Source: Oscillospiraceae bacterium
GTDB taxonomy: Bacteria; Bacillota; Clostridia; Oscillospirales; CAG-272
Direction: 5' to 3'
NCBI GenBank assembly: GCA_015065395.1
Contig: SVQJ01000037.1
Coordinates: forward strand, 1-11,879
DNA: 11,879 nt
Shown: one piece after another, positions 1-6,682 of the stretch
Layout of the letters: every line of letters starts with the position of its first letter
Position numbering within the stretch: the first letter of the stretch is position 1
Program-made: the position numbers and the translations under genes
Notes under the pieces: model-generated
The model's input: only the letters and a program-made list of their open reading frames with translations
Databases searched by the model: none
Told to the model about the DNA's origin: nothing

Positions 1-20
1 GCGCCTTTTTCGACAGCCTG

Positions 21-48
21 AAAGCAGGAGCCAAATGGCTCCTGCTTT
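21..48. terminator. Perfect inverted repeat, possible terminator downstream of the DUF4838 gene
   Basis: AAAGCAGGAGCC and GGCTCCTGCTTT form a perfect 12-bp stem around a 4-base AAAT loop, starting 4 bases past the stop codon of the dockerin/DUF4838 gene. On the minus strand the stem is followed by a mixed sequence with an A-run rather than a clean T-tract, so it is not a textbook intrinsic terminator for that gene. On the plus strand it is followed by a T-rich stretch (CTTTTAG), so it could instead end a plus-strand transcript coming from left of the window, or work weakly both ways. No gene is assigned to bases 1-52; a short plus-strand open frame crosses the hairpin and stops at 54-56, but too little is visible to judge it. 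Confidence 0.55.
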
Positions 49-52
49 ACTT

Positions 53-2365
53 TTAGTTACCCTTAAGCTGCTTTGTAATACTTGAACGAATACTGCCTGC
101 AGTAAACTGAATGAAGGGATTGCTGTCAAGATTAAACGTTGCCGGTCTATCAATGCCCGTATGGATATATACATAATATCTCATTCCGGACTCATAATAG
201 TACTCATATACCCATGCATAGCGATCTTCATAGATCGCGCGGGATAATTCATCACCGTTTACATACGAAGGAACATAGGTGGCGCCGAGACCGAGAAGCT
301 CAAATACACAGAACATTTTGTAAAGTCTTTCGTATCTCTGACCGGCTCCCTGTGTTTTATCAGGGTCAAATGCTTCGATCGCCGACATCAGAAGCTCTCT
401 CATATATTCATAGTTTTCTCTGATATATTCAAAGGAAACAACATCAAAGGCACGGTCGTAGTTGCCGACAAAGCAATAAGGTTGGGTATTTCCGTTTTCA
501 TAGCCGGCCATATCGCCTGCCTCTTCATACATCTCTAAGAATTCCCAAATATATTCATACCCCTGACCGTACGTCATATAAAGATAATCCTTAATGAGGG
601 CATCGTACTCTTCAAGGGACATTTCGGGATCGAAGGCAATCTGAGAGAACATATAAGCCTTGAGATTTTCGAACATATATCCGGGGCAAAGGTTGTGACC
701 CTCATAATAGAATCCGGTGATACCGTGATCATAGAGCCAAGTTACATCATAGTATATGGAATGTATATTGGGTATATCGTAGAGCCACCAGTTATTGGTT
801 TCGGGATAATACCACATCCAAAGCTCAGCTCCTGTCTGACTGCAAAGCGCGCCCATATCAATAATGAACTGCTCAAATTCCTTGTTCGACATGCGGTAAA
901 AACCGTTTCCGTAGCACTCTTCATCGGTACCGAGAGGATGGTTTGCGCAGGATGTTCCGCCCAGGACAAGGATCAGGTGCTCAGACGGCAGTACTTCAAC
1001 AGGACATTCCTTCTCATACATAAGAGAATAGAGCTTGAGACCGGGATAATACTTCTGAATATCCTCAGCGCCTTTGTTTTTTAGATTGAGATAAATATCA
1101 ACATAGCTGGATCTATTCGCTGCAGCACGGCAGTTTCTGCAAGTGCACCACAGAACATTATCGCAGGGGGAAAACGAGAAACAATTTGTTCCGTCTTCAT
1201 AATTGAAGGGGAATCCTCGTGCTTCGGTCACCCAGTCAATATAGTCAAGAAGACCGGCAAACAGGAGCTCATATTCCGATTCAAGAGTTGCACATGGCTC
1301 CCAGGTGGTTTCATTTTTTACTATTCCCGACTGCAATTTTGCATAATAACGCTCAGAAAGAGTACCATAACTTTCATCAGGCATCGTACCGGTAGCCATT
1401 TGATAATAGTAATTCATTGAGTGTATATCAATGCCAACAGGACCGACAAAATCACCTAAAAAAGATAGGGGCTTCTTTGCATTCTTAAAGTCAATACCGG
1501 GAGTTCCGTTAATTCCGCGAGGAATTGAAAAGCGCTCACGATATCCTTCGTTGGTATTATAGGTAGACTTTGACTGGCGGAAACGGTATCCGGGAACAAA
1601 GATAACGGAAAGTCCCTCTTCAAGATCAACAGTTCTCTGCTTACGGAGGAAGGTAAAGAGATTATCGACAAATCCAAATCCGAGATAATCCTCAAGGATC
1701 TCGAAAGCAGCATACATATTTCCTCGGTCGGTACCGTAAATATGCAGGCTACCGTTTGCAACCTCGTATTTATAACCCTCCGCTCCAAGCTGATTTCCGA
1801 GATCGGAGTCTTTTTCAACATCGTGAATATAAATTCCAAATCCTGAATAGTCGTTTTCACGAACAATGCTCAATTCAGTTCCGTTTGCAACGGCAATGTA
1901 TTCTCGAAAAAGCTCCGCAGCCATATATTCATTATCACTGTAGAGGCAATCATCCTCAATGACGATGGAAAACTCAGAAATATCATTTCCGGCGATGGTT
2001 AGTCTGTATAACTGGTAACCGCTCTCATAATCATCAGGGGTGGCAACACCGGAAAGGCAAAGTCTCATATAATATGAATCCTTTGCACTGATCTCATTGT
2101 CTGCATCGAAATCAGCAGTATCCATTGTTTCTACATAATCACCAAGCCCGAGAATGGTTGCCCTCATCATCCAGAAATCAACAGCATTTACATTGCCATC
2201 TGAATCTATATCACCCAGCTGAAATGACATATCGAGAGCAAATTCCTGATTTGCGACCAGATTTTTTTCTCCCATTTCTATTGGAGTATAAGTTGCTTCG
2301 ATTACGCAAGCTACAGAGCTCATAAGGACCACGAAGCTTAGAACAAAAGACAGAAGCTTTTTCAT
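53..2365 (-). CDS. Secreted dockerin type I / DUF4838 domain protein
   Basis: This 770-residue protein begins with a signal peptide (MKK, then a hydrophobic stretch to about residue 20). Next come two dockerin calcium-binding repeats: D52-x-D-x-D-G-x-x-N-x-x-D63, and a second loop at 85-96 with D85, D87, D89 and D96. A GH67-N-terminal-like domain follows, marked by RGNMYAAFEILEDYLG (214-229), and then a DUF4838 core with the typical CxCxxC group (C407, C409, C412) and many Trp/Tyr residues. DUF4838 proteins have no firmly known reaction; they resemble alpha-glucuronidase-type glycosidases and usually sit in polysaccharide-use settings, so action on glycans is an inference. The dockerin should dock the protein on a cohesin scaffold, cellulosome fashion. 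It is unusual in lying at the N-terminus. The start at 2365 is chosen because GGAGG lies 8 bases upstream and the signal peptide begins there; a longer frame to 2416 would precede this site. SVAC at 17-20 only weakly resembles a lipobox. Confidence 0.88.
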   Translation of the reverse strand: MKKLLSFVLSFVVLMSSVACVIEATYTPIEMGEKNLVANQEFALDMSFQLGDIDSDGNVNAVDFWMMRATILGLGDYVETMDTADFDADNEISAKDSYYMRLCLSGVATPDDYESGYQLYRLTIAGNDISEFSIVIEDDCLYSDNEYMAAELFREYIAVANGTELSIVRENDYSGFGIYIHDVEKDSDLGNQLGAEGYKYEVANGSLHIYGTDRGNMYAAFEILEDYLGFGFVDNLFTFLRKQRTVDLEEGLSVIFVPGYRFRQSKSTYNTNEGYRERFSIPRGINGTPGIDFKNAKKPLSFLGDFVGPVGIDIHSMNYYYQMATGTMPDESYGTLSERYYAKLQSGIVKNETTWEPCATLESEYELLFAGLLDYIDWVTEARGFPFNYEDGTNCFSFSPCDNVLWCTCRNCRAAANRSSYVDIYLNLKNKGAEDIQKYYPGLKLYSLMYEKECPVEVLPSEHLILVLGGTSCANHPLGTDEECYGNGFYRMSNKEFEQFIIDMGALCSQTGAELWMWYYPETNNWWLYDIPNIHSIYYDVTWLYDHGITGFYYEGHNLCPGYMFENLKAYMFSQIAFDPEMSLEEYDALIKDYLYMTYGQGYEYIWEFLEMYEEAGDMAGYENGNTQPYCFVGNYDRAFDVVSFEYIRENYEYMRELLMSAIEAFDPDKTQGAGQRYERLYKMFCVFELLGLGATYVPSYVNGDELSRAIYEDRYAWVYEYYYESGMRYYVYIHTGIDRPATFNLDSNPFIQFTAGSIRSSITKQLKGN

Positions 2366-2427
2366 AAAAACCTCCAAAATAAGAAAAATAGTGACATACA
2401 GTGATTGACTACACAACCACTAGCATA

Positions 2428-2456
2428 AAGATATCACATATTTTGATAACAAACAA
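2428..2456 (-). promoter_or_regulatory. Candidate sigma-A promoter of the dockerin/DUF4838 gene
   Basis: On the minus strand TTGTTT (-35, 2451-2456) and TATCTT (-10, 2428-2433) are separated by exactly 17 bases, about 60 bases before the start codon. Each hexamer matches consensus only moderately (3/6 and 4/6). An inverted repeat TATCA-N7-TGATA (2432-2448) fills most of the spacer and could be an operator. The thrS terminator lies just upstream, so this gene needs its own promoter. Confidence 0.45.
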
Positions 2457-2481
2457 TAGTTTTTTACATTTTTGCTAAAAA

Positions 2482-2524
2482 AAAACGTTAAAAATGCGAG
2501 GAGGAACAAAAAATGCTCCTCCTC
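2482..2524 (-). terminator. Intrinsic terminator of thrS
   Basis: On the minus strand, 15 bases past the thrS stop, GAGGAGGA (2517-2524) pairs with TCCTCCTC (2498-2505) around an 11-base T-rich loop. The stem is followed by GCATTTTT and then a run of nine T, a good intrinsic terminator. It separates thrS from the downstream dockerin/DUF4838 gene. Confidence 0.8.
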
Positions 2525-2538
2525 TATGTTATAGGACT

Positions 2539-4302
2539 TTATCTTTTGTTGTTGATCTCATCAAGGAGAAGTGCGATAAAATCATCAATGTTCATAGTTT
2601 CTGTTGCCTGAGAATCGCGGCGGCGTACGGCAACAGTTCCCTCTTCCTGCTCTTTATCACCGATAACAAGCATATAAGGGACCTTAGAAAGCTGAGCCTC
2701 GCGGATCTTGAAGCCGGTTTTCTCCTGACGCTTATCAGCCATGCATCGAATTCCGAGAGCATTCATTCTCTCGATAATAGCATCGGTATATTCATTATTT
2801 CTGTCAGTAATGGGAAGCAGCTTCACCTGCGTAGGAGCAAGCCATGCGGGGAATTTTCCGGCGAAGTGCTCAATGAGAATACCGATAAATCTCTCGATAG
2901 AACCGAATACAACGCGGTGGATCATGATGGGCTGGTGCTTCTGACCATCTGCTCCCATGTATTCTGCTTCAAAACGCATGGGAAGCTGGAAATCGAGCTG
3001 GATAGTACCGCACTGCCATGTTCTGCCGATAGAGTCCTCGAGATGGAAGTCGATCTTAGGACCGTAGAATGCACCGTCTCCCTCGTTGATAACGTAAGGA
3101 AGTCCCATTTCATCGAGAGCTGCCTTAAGACCGTTTGTAGCTACCTCCCAATCCTCGTCACTTCCTATGCTGTTTTCGGGCTTTGTTGAAAGCTCAACGT
3201 GATATTTGAAGCCAAAGAGATTGTAAACTTCATCAATAAGCTTAACAACTCCCTTTATCTCATCTGTAATCTGTTCCTTAGTCATAAAGATGTGAGCATC
3301 ATCCTGAGTAAAGCAACGAACTCTCATAAGTCCGTGAAGCTGACCGCTCTTTTCATGGCGATGAACGAGACCGAGCTCGCCGACCCTCATGGGAAGATCT
3401 CTGTAAGAACGGGGCTCAGACTTATATACCAGCATACCGCCGGGACAGTTCATGGGCTTTACTGCGAAATCAGTCTCATCGATCTGTGTGGTATACATAT
3501 TTTCCTTATAATGATCCCAGTGGCCGGATGTCTCCCAGAGTGCTCGGTTAAGCATTATGGGGGTGGAAACCTCAACATAGCCTGCTTTTGTGTGGATATC
3601 TCTCCAGTAGTCGATAAGCTTATTACGAAGGATCATACCGTTGGGAAGGAAGAAGGGGAATCCGGGTCCCTCATCTCTCATCATAAAGAGACCAAGCTCG
3701 CGTCCAAGCTTTCTGTGGTCACGCTTCTTAGCTTCCTCGAGGCGATTAAGATATTCTTCAAGATCTGACTTGTTAGAAAAGGCAGTACCGTAGATACGGG
3801 TGAGCATTTTGTTCTTCTCATTACCTCTCCAATAAGCTCCTGCTACACTTGTGAGCTTGAATGCTTTTACGGCAGACGTATACGTTACGTGAGGGCCTGC
3901 ACAAAGATCAACAAAATCGCCCTGCTTGAAAAAGGAGAGCTCCGCATCTTCGGGAAGATCGTTGATAAGCTCTACCTTGTAGGGCTCACCTTTCTCTTCC
4001 ATAAGAGCAATAGCCTCGCTTCTGTCAAGAGTAAATCTTTCAAGCTTAAGATTTTCTTTTGTTATCTTCTTCATTTCCTTTTCGATCGCTTCAAGCTCTT
4101 CATCAGAAAAGGGATTCTCACGGTCGAAATCGTAATAGAATCCATCCTTAATTGAAGGACCGATCGCAAGCTTTGTTTCCGGATACAGTCTTTTCACAGC
4201 CTGTGCGAGAATGTGCGAAGCTGTATGGCGAAGCGCGCCTCTGCCCTCTTCATCCTCAAAGGTAAGCTCCTGTACAGAGCCATCATGCATAATAACTTTC
4301 AT
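2539..4302 (-). CDS. thrS: Threonyl-tRNA synthetase, short form without a full TGS domain
   Basis: This cytosolic class II synthetase (587 residues) charges tRNA-Thr with threonine using ATP and clears mis-charged serine. The editing domain shows H26-x3-H30 and C134 with H138 (LCAGPH). The catalytic core has the zinc ligands C286 (NCPGGM), H337 and H462, with spacings of 51 and 125 matching E. coli C334/H385/H511 (51 and 126). Motif 2 is RHEKSGQLHG around 315-324 and motif 3 is GSIERFIG at 467-474; the C-terminal part (about 490-587) is the anticodon-binding domain. Usual length is about 640; the missing residues are N-terminal. Only some 24 residues precede the editing domain, where a TGS domain of about 60 is usual. 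The T-box terminator ends 36 bases upstream, so there is no room for a lost N-terminus. GGAGA precedes the ATG. Expression is probably controlled by the threonine T-box leader. Confidence 0.97.
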   Translation of the reverse strand: MKVIMHDGSVQELTFEDEEGRGALRHTASHILAQAVKRLYPETKLAIGPSIKDGFYYDFDRENPFSDEELEAIEKEMKKITKENLKLERFTLDRSEAIALMEEKGEPYKVELINDLPEDAELSFFKQGDFVDLCAGPHVTYTSAVKAFKLTSVAGAYWRGNEKNKMLTRIYGTAFSNKSDLEEYLNRLEEAKKRDHRKLGRELGLFMMRDEGPGFPFFLPNGMILRNKLIDYWRDIHTKAGYVEVSTPIMLNRALWETSGHWDHYKENMYTTQIDETDFAVKPMNCPGGMLVYKSEPRSYRDLPMRVGELGLVHRHEKSGQLHGLMRVRCFTQDDAHIFMTKEQITDEIKGVVKLIDEVYNLFGFKYHVELSTKPENSIGSDEDWEVATNGLKAALDEMGLPYVINEGDGAFYGPKIDFHLEDSIGRTWQCGTIQLDFQLPMRFEAEYMGADGQKHQPIMIHRVVFGSIERFIGILIEHFAGKFPAWLAPTQVKLLPITDRNNEYTDAIIERMNALGIRCMADKRQEKTGFKIREAQLSKVPYMLVIGDKEQEEGTVAVRRRDSQATETMNIDDFIALLLDEINNKR

Positions 4303-4337
4303 ATTCTCTCCATTCTGCCCGAAGGCGCTGATTTATC

Positions 4338-4373
4338 AAAAAATAAAACACCCTTGCAAAGATCGCAAGGGTG
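4338..4373 (-). terminator. T-box-controlled leader terminator of thrS
   Basis: On the minus strand CACCCTTGC and GCAAGGGTG make a perfect 9-bp stem with a 7-base loop (GATCTTT), followed by TTTTATTTTTT. It is the regulated terminator of the leader: its 5' arm (4365-4373) contains the CCTTG needed by the competing antiterminator, so the two folds exclude each other. Confidence 0.93.
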
Positions 4374-4543
4374 CAGATGCACGGTTCCACCTTGAGTTTT
4401 ACTCAAAAGCCTTTAACGCAGACATACGTTGCGCTCATCGCGCAAAGCTCAGGAGTGGTCTTCACCGCGTTTACCCGGCAACGCTCACAGCCACGACGTC
4501 ACCTCTCTTGGGGATATATACAGCTACTCTTTCCTTCATAGCA
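4338..4543 (-). ncRNA. T-box riboswitch leader, threonine-specific (thrS)
   Basis: The leader senses uncharged tRNA-Thr and allows thrS transcription when charging is low. On the minus strand the T-box sequence AAGGTGGAACCGTG (4381-4393 region) is near-identical to the family consensus. The antiterminator can be drawn fully: CAAGG (4390-4394) pairs with CCTTG (4366-4370), enclosing the 7-base bulge UGGAACC (4383-4389) and a GUGC/GCAC hairpin. The base after UGG is A, which would pair with a discriminator U, as expected for Thr tRNAs of Bacillus type. Stem I carries AGAGAGG near 4507 and a specifier loop reading GAAG-ACC-A; ACC (4457-4459) is a threonine codon, agreeing with the gene. A second hairpin TTGCGC/GCGCAA (about 4426-4445) fits Stem III. 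The transcription start near 4543 is inferred from the promoter. Confidence 0.94.
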
Positions 4544-4549
4544 TATATA

Positions 4550-4578
4550 TTTATACTACATTTATTAATTTTTGTCAA
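4550..4578 (-). promoter_or_regulatory. Sigma-A promoter of the thrS T-box leader
   Basis: On the minus strand TTGACA (4573-4578, perfect -35) and TATAAA (4550-4555, 5/6 -10) are separated by 17 bases. Transcription should start near 4543, immediately before the T-box Stem I. This is among the clearest promoters in the window. Confidence 0.9.
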
Positions 4579-4602
4579 GAGAAAATAAAAACTAAATATT
4601 TT

Positions 4603-4633
4603 TTGAACTTTTTATGCGGAATTTTGTTAATAT
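4603..4633 (+). promoter_or_regulatory. Candidate promoter of the sigma/anti-sigma fusion gene
   Basis: TTGAAC (4603-4608) is followed after 18-19 bases by TTAATA/TAATAT (4627-4633), the latter preceded by TG as in an extended -10. TGAAC also resembles the GAAC-type -35 element used by many ECF sigma factors, so self-activation is possible, but no matching ECF -10 is obvious. It lies back to back with the thrS promoter, their -35 boxes only 24 bases apart. Confidence 0.5.
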
Positions 4634-4635
4634 AG

Positions 4636-4647
4636 TTGTGTACACAA
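4636..4647. promoter_or_regulatory. Perfect 12-bp palindrome, candidate operator
   Basis: TTGTGTACACAA is identical to its own reverse complement. It begins 2-3 bases past the candidate -10 of the sigma gene and ends 4 bases before the ribosome site, so it covers the likely transcription start. A dimeric repressor bound here would block the sigma gene. With no loop it cannot be a useful RNA hairpin. No regulator family is recognised from the sequence. Confidence 0.4.
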
Positions 4648-4663
4648 AAACAGGAGAAGCAGA

Positions 4664-5941
4664 ATGAAGGCTGATTTTGAAACAATCGTACGTGAGAATA
4701 CGGCTTGGATACTGAAGTATGTGAGAAGCAAGATATCAAACAAGGATATATGCGAGGATATAGTTCAGGATGTATGGATGAAAGCCTTTCGAGCATACGA
4801 CAACTACAGCGAACAAGGAAAGATTCGACCGTGGCTCATGAGGATAACGCAAAACGCCGTAAGAAACCACCGGATCGCCCATGATTCCATTCTTTGCATT
4901 TCTATTGATGCAAAAATTGACGATAACGACCCTATCGGTAATTTCCTTTCCGATGATCTTACTCCGGAGGAAGAGTATCTGAAAAGAGAGCTTACAAACG
5001 AGGTTTTATCGGCAGTATCAAAGCTTCCGTGGGAGCAAAGAGAAATAGTCACTCTTCGCTATATCTACGGCTTCCCTGTCAATGAAACATCGAGGATCAC
5101 AGGGATTCCCGAAGGAAGCGTTAAAAGCAAGTCCCATTATGCAATCAAGGAACTTAGAAAAAATTTCGGTATACCCGAAAAAAGAAAAGGAGACAAGAAT
5201 ATGGATTGCGCTGAAATAAAAAAATATTTATTTATGTATGCCCTTGGAAAAATTTCCAATGAAAAGAAAAAGGTAGTTGACGAACACTTATCAAAATGTA
5301 AAGTATGCTCCAATGCAGCTTTAGCATTAAAGAAGCTCATTACCCATATCAATGTTGAGGATGACGTGGAATATGCACATTGCTTTATCCATATACCAGA
5401 AATCGACGCATTCTATATCAGTGTTCGAACACGCTTTGAAAATGTTGAAGAAGCAAATAAATGGCTCGAAGAGAAAAACGGCGATATTTCAGACCAGAGT
5501 GAATATATGAAAAGTGTTTGGACAAAGATCGTTGATCTAAAATGTATGTTTGACAATGATGGCAATGAGCTACCCTGGAGCGTTGTCGGCGAAGCAGATA
5601 CTCACAAATACTATAAGGCTGATTATCTGAAGAAGGTATATGAAAACAACTGGCAGTATTTCATGCTGACCTCCCCCGACGGTGCAGAGAATAAAACATT
5701 TGATTATACGCCATCTAAGGAAAAGCCCGGAAAGTTTATCAGCAATGCCGGTGAAAGCTTTACCGTTTCGATTCCTATGAAATCCATGCGTTATCAAGCA
5801 ATCCCTGCCGATGCCAAAAACATAAAAATGAGACGCGGAAGCGGCATCATTGATTGCGGCACATACAAATTTGCCTATTCCGACAGATACGTTTGCGATA
5901 ATGATATGATATCTCTTGAATACACCTTCGAGCTCGACTAA
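4664..5941 (+). CDS. ECF-type sigma factor fused to a zf-HC2 anti-sigma-like domain and unknown C-terminal domain
   Basis: The 425-residue frame holds three parts. Residues about 8-75 are sigma region 2 (EDIVQDVWMKAF at 31-42, then RPWLMRITQNAVRNH), and 110-168 are region 4, with LPWEQREIVTLRY and a helix-turn-helix around 137-160; together they make an ECF (extracytoplasmic-function) sigma factor that directs RNA polymerase to selected promoters. Residues 180-222 are a zinc-binding anti-sigma domain (C182, H208-x3-C212-x2-C215). Residues about 235-425 match nothing I recognise; they look beta-rich, carry scattered cysteines (C240, C294, C398, C411), and show no membrane helix. Anti-sigma factors usually bind and silence their sigma factor and are often separate membrane proteins, so a soluble in-frame fusion is odd. 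Met180 begins exactly where a stand-alone anti-sigma factor would and has its own ribosome site, so two products are possible. AGGAG precedes the ATG at 4664. The target genes are unknown. Confidence 0.88.
   Translation: MKADFETIVRENTAWILKYVRSKISNKDICEDIVQDVWMKAFRAYDNYSEQGKIRPWLMRITQNAVRNHRIAHDSILCISIDAKIDDNDPIGNFLSDDLTPEEEYLKRELTNEVLSAVSKLPWEQREIVTLRYIYGFPVNETSRITGIPEGSVKSKSHYAIKELRKNFGIPEKRKGDKNMDCAEIKKYLFMYALGKISNEKKKVVDEHLSKCKVCSNAALALKKLITHINVEDDVEYAHCFIHIPEIDAFYISVRTRFENVEEANKWLEEKNGDISDQSEYMKSVWTKIVDLKCMFDNDGNELPWSVVGEADTHKYYKADYLKKVYENNWQYFMLTSPDGAENKTFDYTPSKEKPGKFISNAGESFTVSIPMKSMRYQAIPADAKNIKMRRGSGIIDCGTYKFAYSDRYVCDNDMISLEYTFELD
5185..5203 (+). promoter_or_regulatory. Internal ribosome binding site and ATG at the sigma/anti-sigma junction
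   Basis: AAAAGGAG (5185-5192) stands 8 bases before an in-frame ATG at 5201, which encodes Met180 of the fusion. The following residues (MDCAEIKKYL) have the form of a normal zf-HC2 anti-sigma N-terminus. Starting here would give a separate 246-residue protein (5201-5941) made from the same message, in excess of or besides the full-length fusion. No stop codon separates the two parts. The site is stronger than needed by chance, but internal initiation is an inference. Confidence 0.7.
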
Positions 5942-5966
5942 GACAGAATGTTCCTCTCGAATCGTT

Positions 5967-5994
5967 CGGGGCACCTCATTTTTTAGGTGCCCCG
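5967..5994. terminator. Terminator hairpin between convergent sigma-fusion and uracil-DNA glycosylase genes
   Basis: CGGGGCACCT and AGGTGCCCCG form a perfect GC-rich 10-bp stem with an 8-base loop. On the plus strand it is followed by ATTTTC, a short T-run, so it should end the sigma-fusion transcript. It lies 4 bases beyond the stop codon of the opposing glycosylase gene and may stop that transcript too, although no T-tract follows on that strand. Confidence 0.78.
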
Positions 5995-5998
5995 ATTT

Positions 5999-6550
5999 TC
6001 AACTGATCTCTTTAAGAAGCTTCTTTATGGCCTTAAGATCCTTGTACATATCTTCATTTTTAGATGGATCACGAAGCAGAGCTGATGGATGATAAACAGC
6101 ACTTATATAAAAAGCTCCTCTTTTATATATTTTGCCGTGCATTTTAGTTATTCTGAATTCCGGGTCGATAAGCCTCATTGCGGCGATCCTCCCGAGGCAA
6201 ACGATAATTTTAGGCTTAATAAGCTTCACCTGCTCGCGAAGATAGGCTATACAAACATCCTGCTCTTCCGGCAGAGGATCTCTGTTTTGCGGAGGTCTGC
6301 ATTTCAGAATATTGGCGATATAAACATCATCTCTATTTATTCCGAGAGAAGCAAGGAATTTATCAAGATGCTTCCCTGCCGCGCCTACAAAGGGAATTCC
6401 CTGCTTATCCTCGTCTGCTCCTGGAGCTTCGCCAACAAACATAATATCGGCATTTCTGTTTCCTATTCCTATGACAACTTTGGTTCTGGTTTTGCAAAGG
6501 GGACATTTTTCGCATGCTAAGCACGCATCTTCAAGTTCGTTCCAGTCCAT
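5999..6550 (-). CDS. Uracil-DNA glycosylase, family 4 (iron-sulfur type)
   Basis: This 183-residue cytosolic enzyme removes uracil from DNA, the first step of base-excision repair of deaminated cytosine. Family 4 marks are all visible: C13-x2-C16 near the N-terminus with C84 and C100 15 residues apart, the expected four ligands of a [4Fe-4S] cluster; the active-site loop GEAPGADED (40-48); NILKCRPP around 80-87; and the uracil/DNA-contacting HPSALLR (154-160). Two further cysteines, C10 and C19, flank the first pair. Length is usual for the bacterial members of the family, some of which are annotated as phage SPO1 polymerase-related. GAGGTG lies 5 bases before the ATG. The gene stands alone, convergent with the sigma fusion and divergent from mtlD. 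Confidence 0.94.
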   Translation of the reverse strand: MDWNELEDACLACEKCPLCKTRTKVVIGIGNRNADIMFVGEAPGADEDKQGIPFVGAAGKHLDKFLASLGINRDDVYIANILKCRPPQNRDPLPEEQDVCIAYLREQVKLIKPKIIVCLGRIAAMRLIDPEFRITKMHGKIYKRGAFYISAVYHPSALLRDPSKNEDMYKDLKAIKKLLKEIS

Positions 6551-6572
6551 ATATTCACCTCATTCCAACGAC

Positions 6573-6601
6573 ATTATACACTATAAGCCGAAAAAAATAA
6601 A
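6573..6601 (-). promoter_or_regulatory. Candidate promoter of the uracil-DNA glycosylase gene
   Basis: On the minus strand a perfect TATAAT (6573-6578) lies 22 bases before the start codon, leaving a very short leader. The -35 at 17-base spacing is poor (TTTATT, 6596-6601) and sits in a T-rich stretch, so the -10 is the firm part of this call. Confidence 0.55.
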
Positions 6602-6619
6602 GACTTTTCAAAACTTATC

Positions 6620-6648
6620 TTGACCCATAGTTTTAGCAGTGGTATAAT
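6620..6648 (+). promoter_or_regulatory. Sigma-A promoter of mtlD
   Basis: TTGACC (6620-6625, 5/6) and a perfect TATAAT (6643-6648) are 17 bases apart, and TGG directly before the -10 makes it an extended -10 as well. The expected transcription start near 6655 leaves a leader of about 28 bases. No operator, cre-like site or riboswitch is evident, which suggests strong, little-regulated expression. Confidence 0.9.
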
Positions 6649-6682
6649 TATGAAAATGCTTTCAAATGAAAGGAAACTTATT

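Noticed and set aside
2494..3768. Two long plus-strand open frames opposite thrS
   Set aside because: They lie wholly antisense to a gene with all ThrRS catalytic motifs, have no recognisable domains and no ribosome sites; they reflect the codon use of the other strand.
4303..4337. Missing TGS domain of ThrRS due to a frameshift
   Set aside because: Only 35 bases separate the start codon from the T-box terminator, so no coding sequence for a TGS domain could be hidden there.
6620..6682. Longer MtlD start at the TTG codon
   Set aside because: This would place the start codon in the -35 box of the mtlD promoter; the ATG at 6683 has a good ribosome site and matches the family N-terminus.
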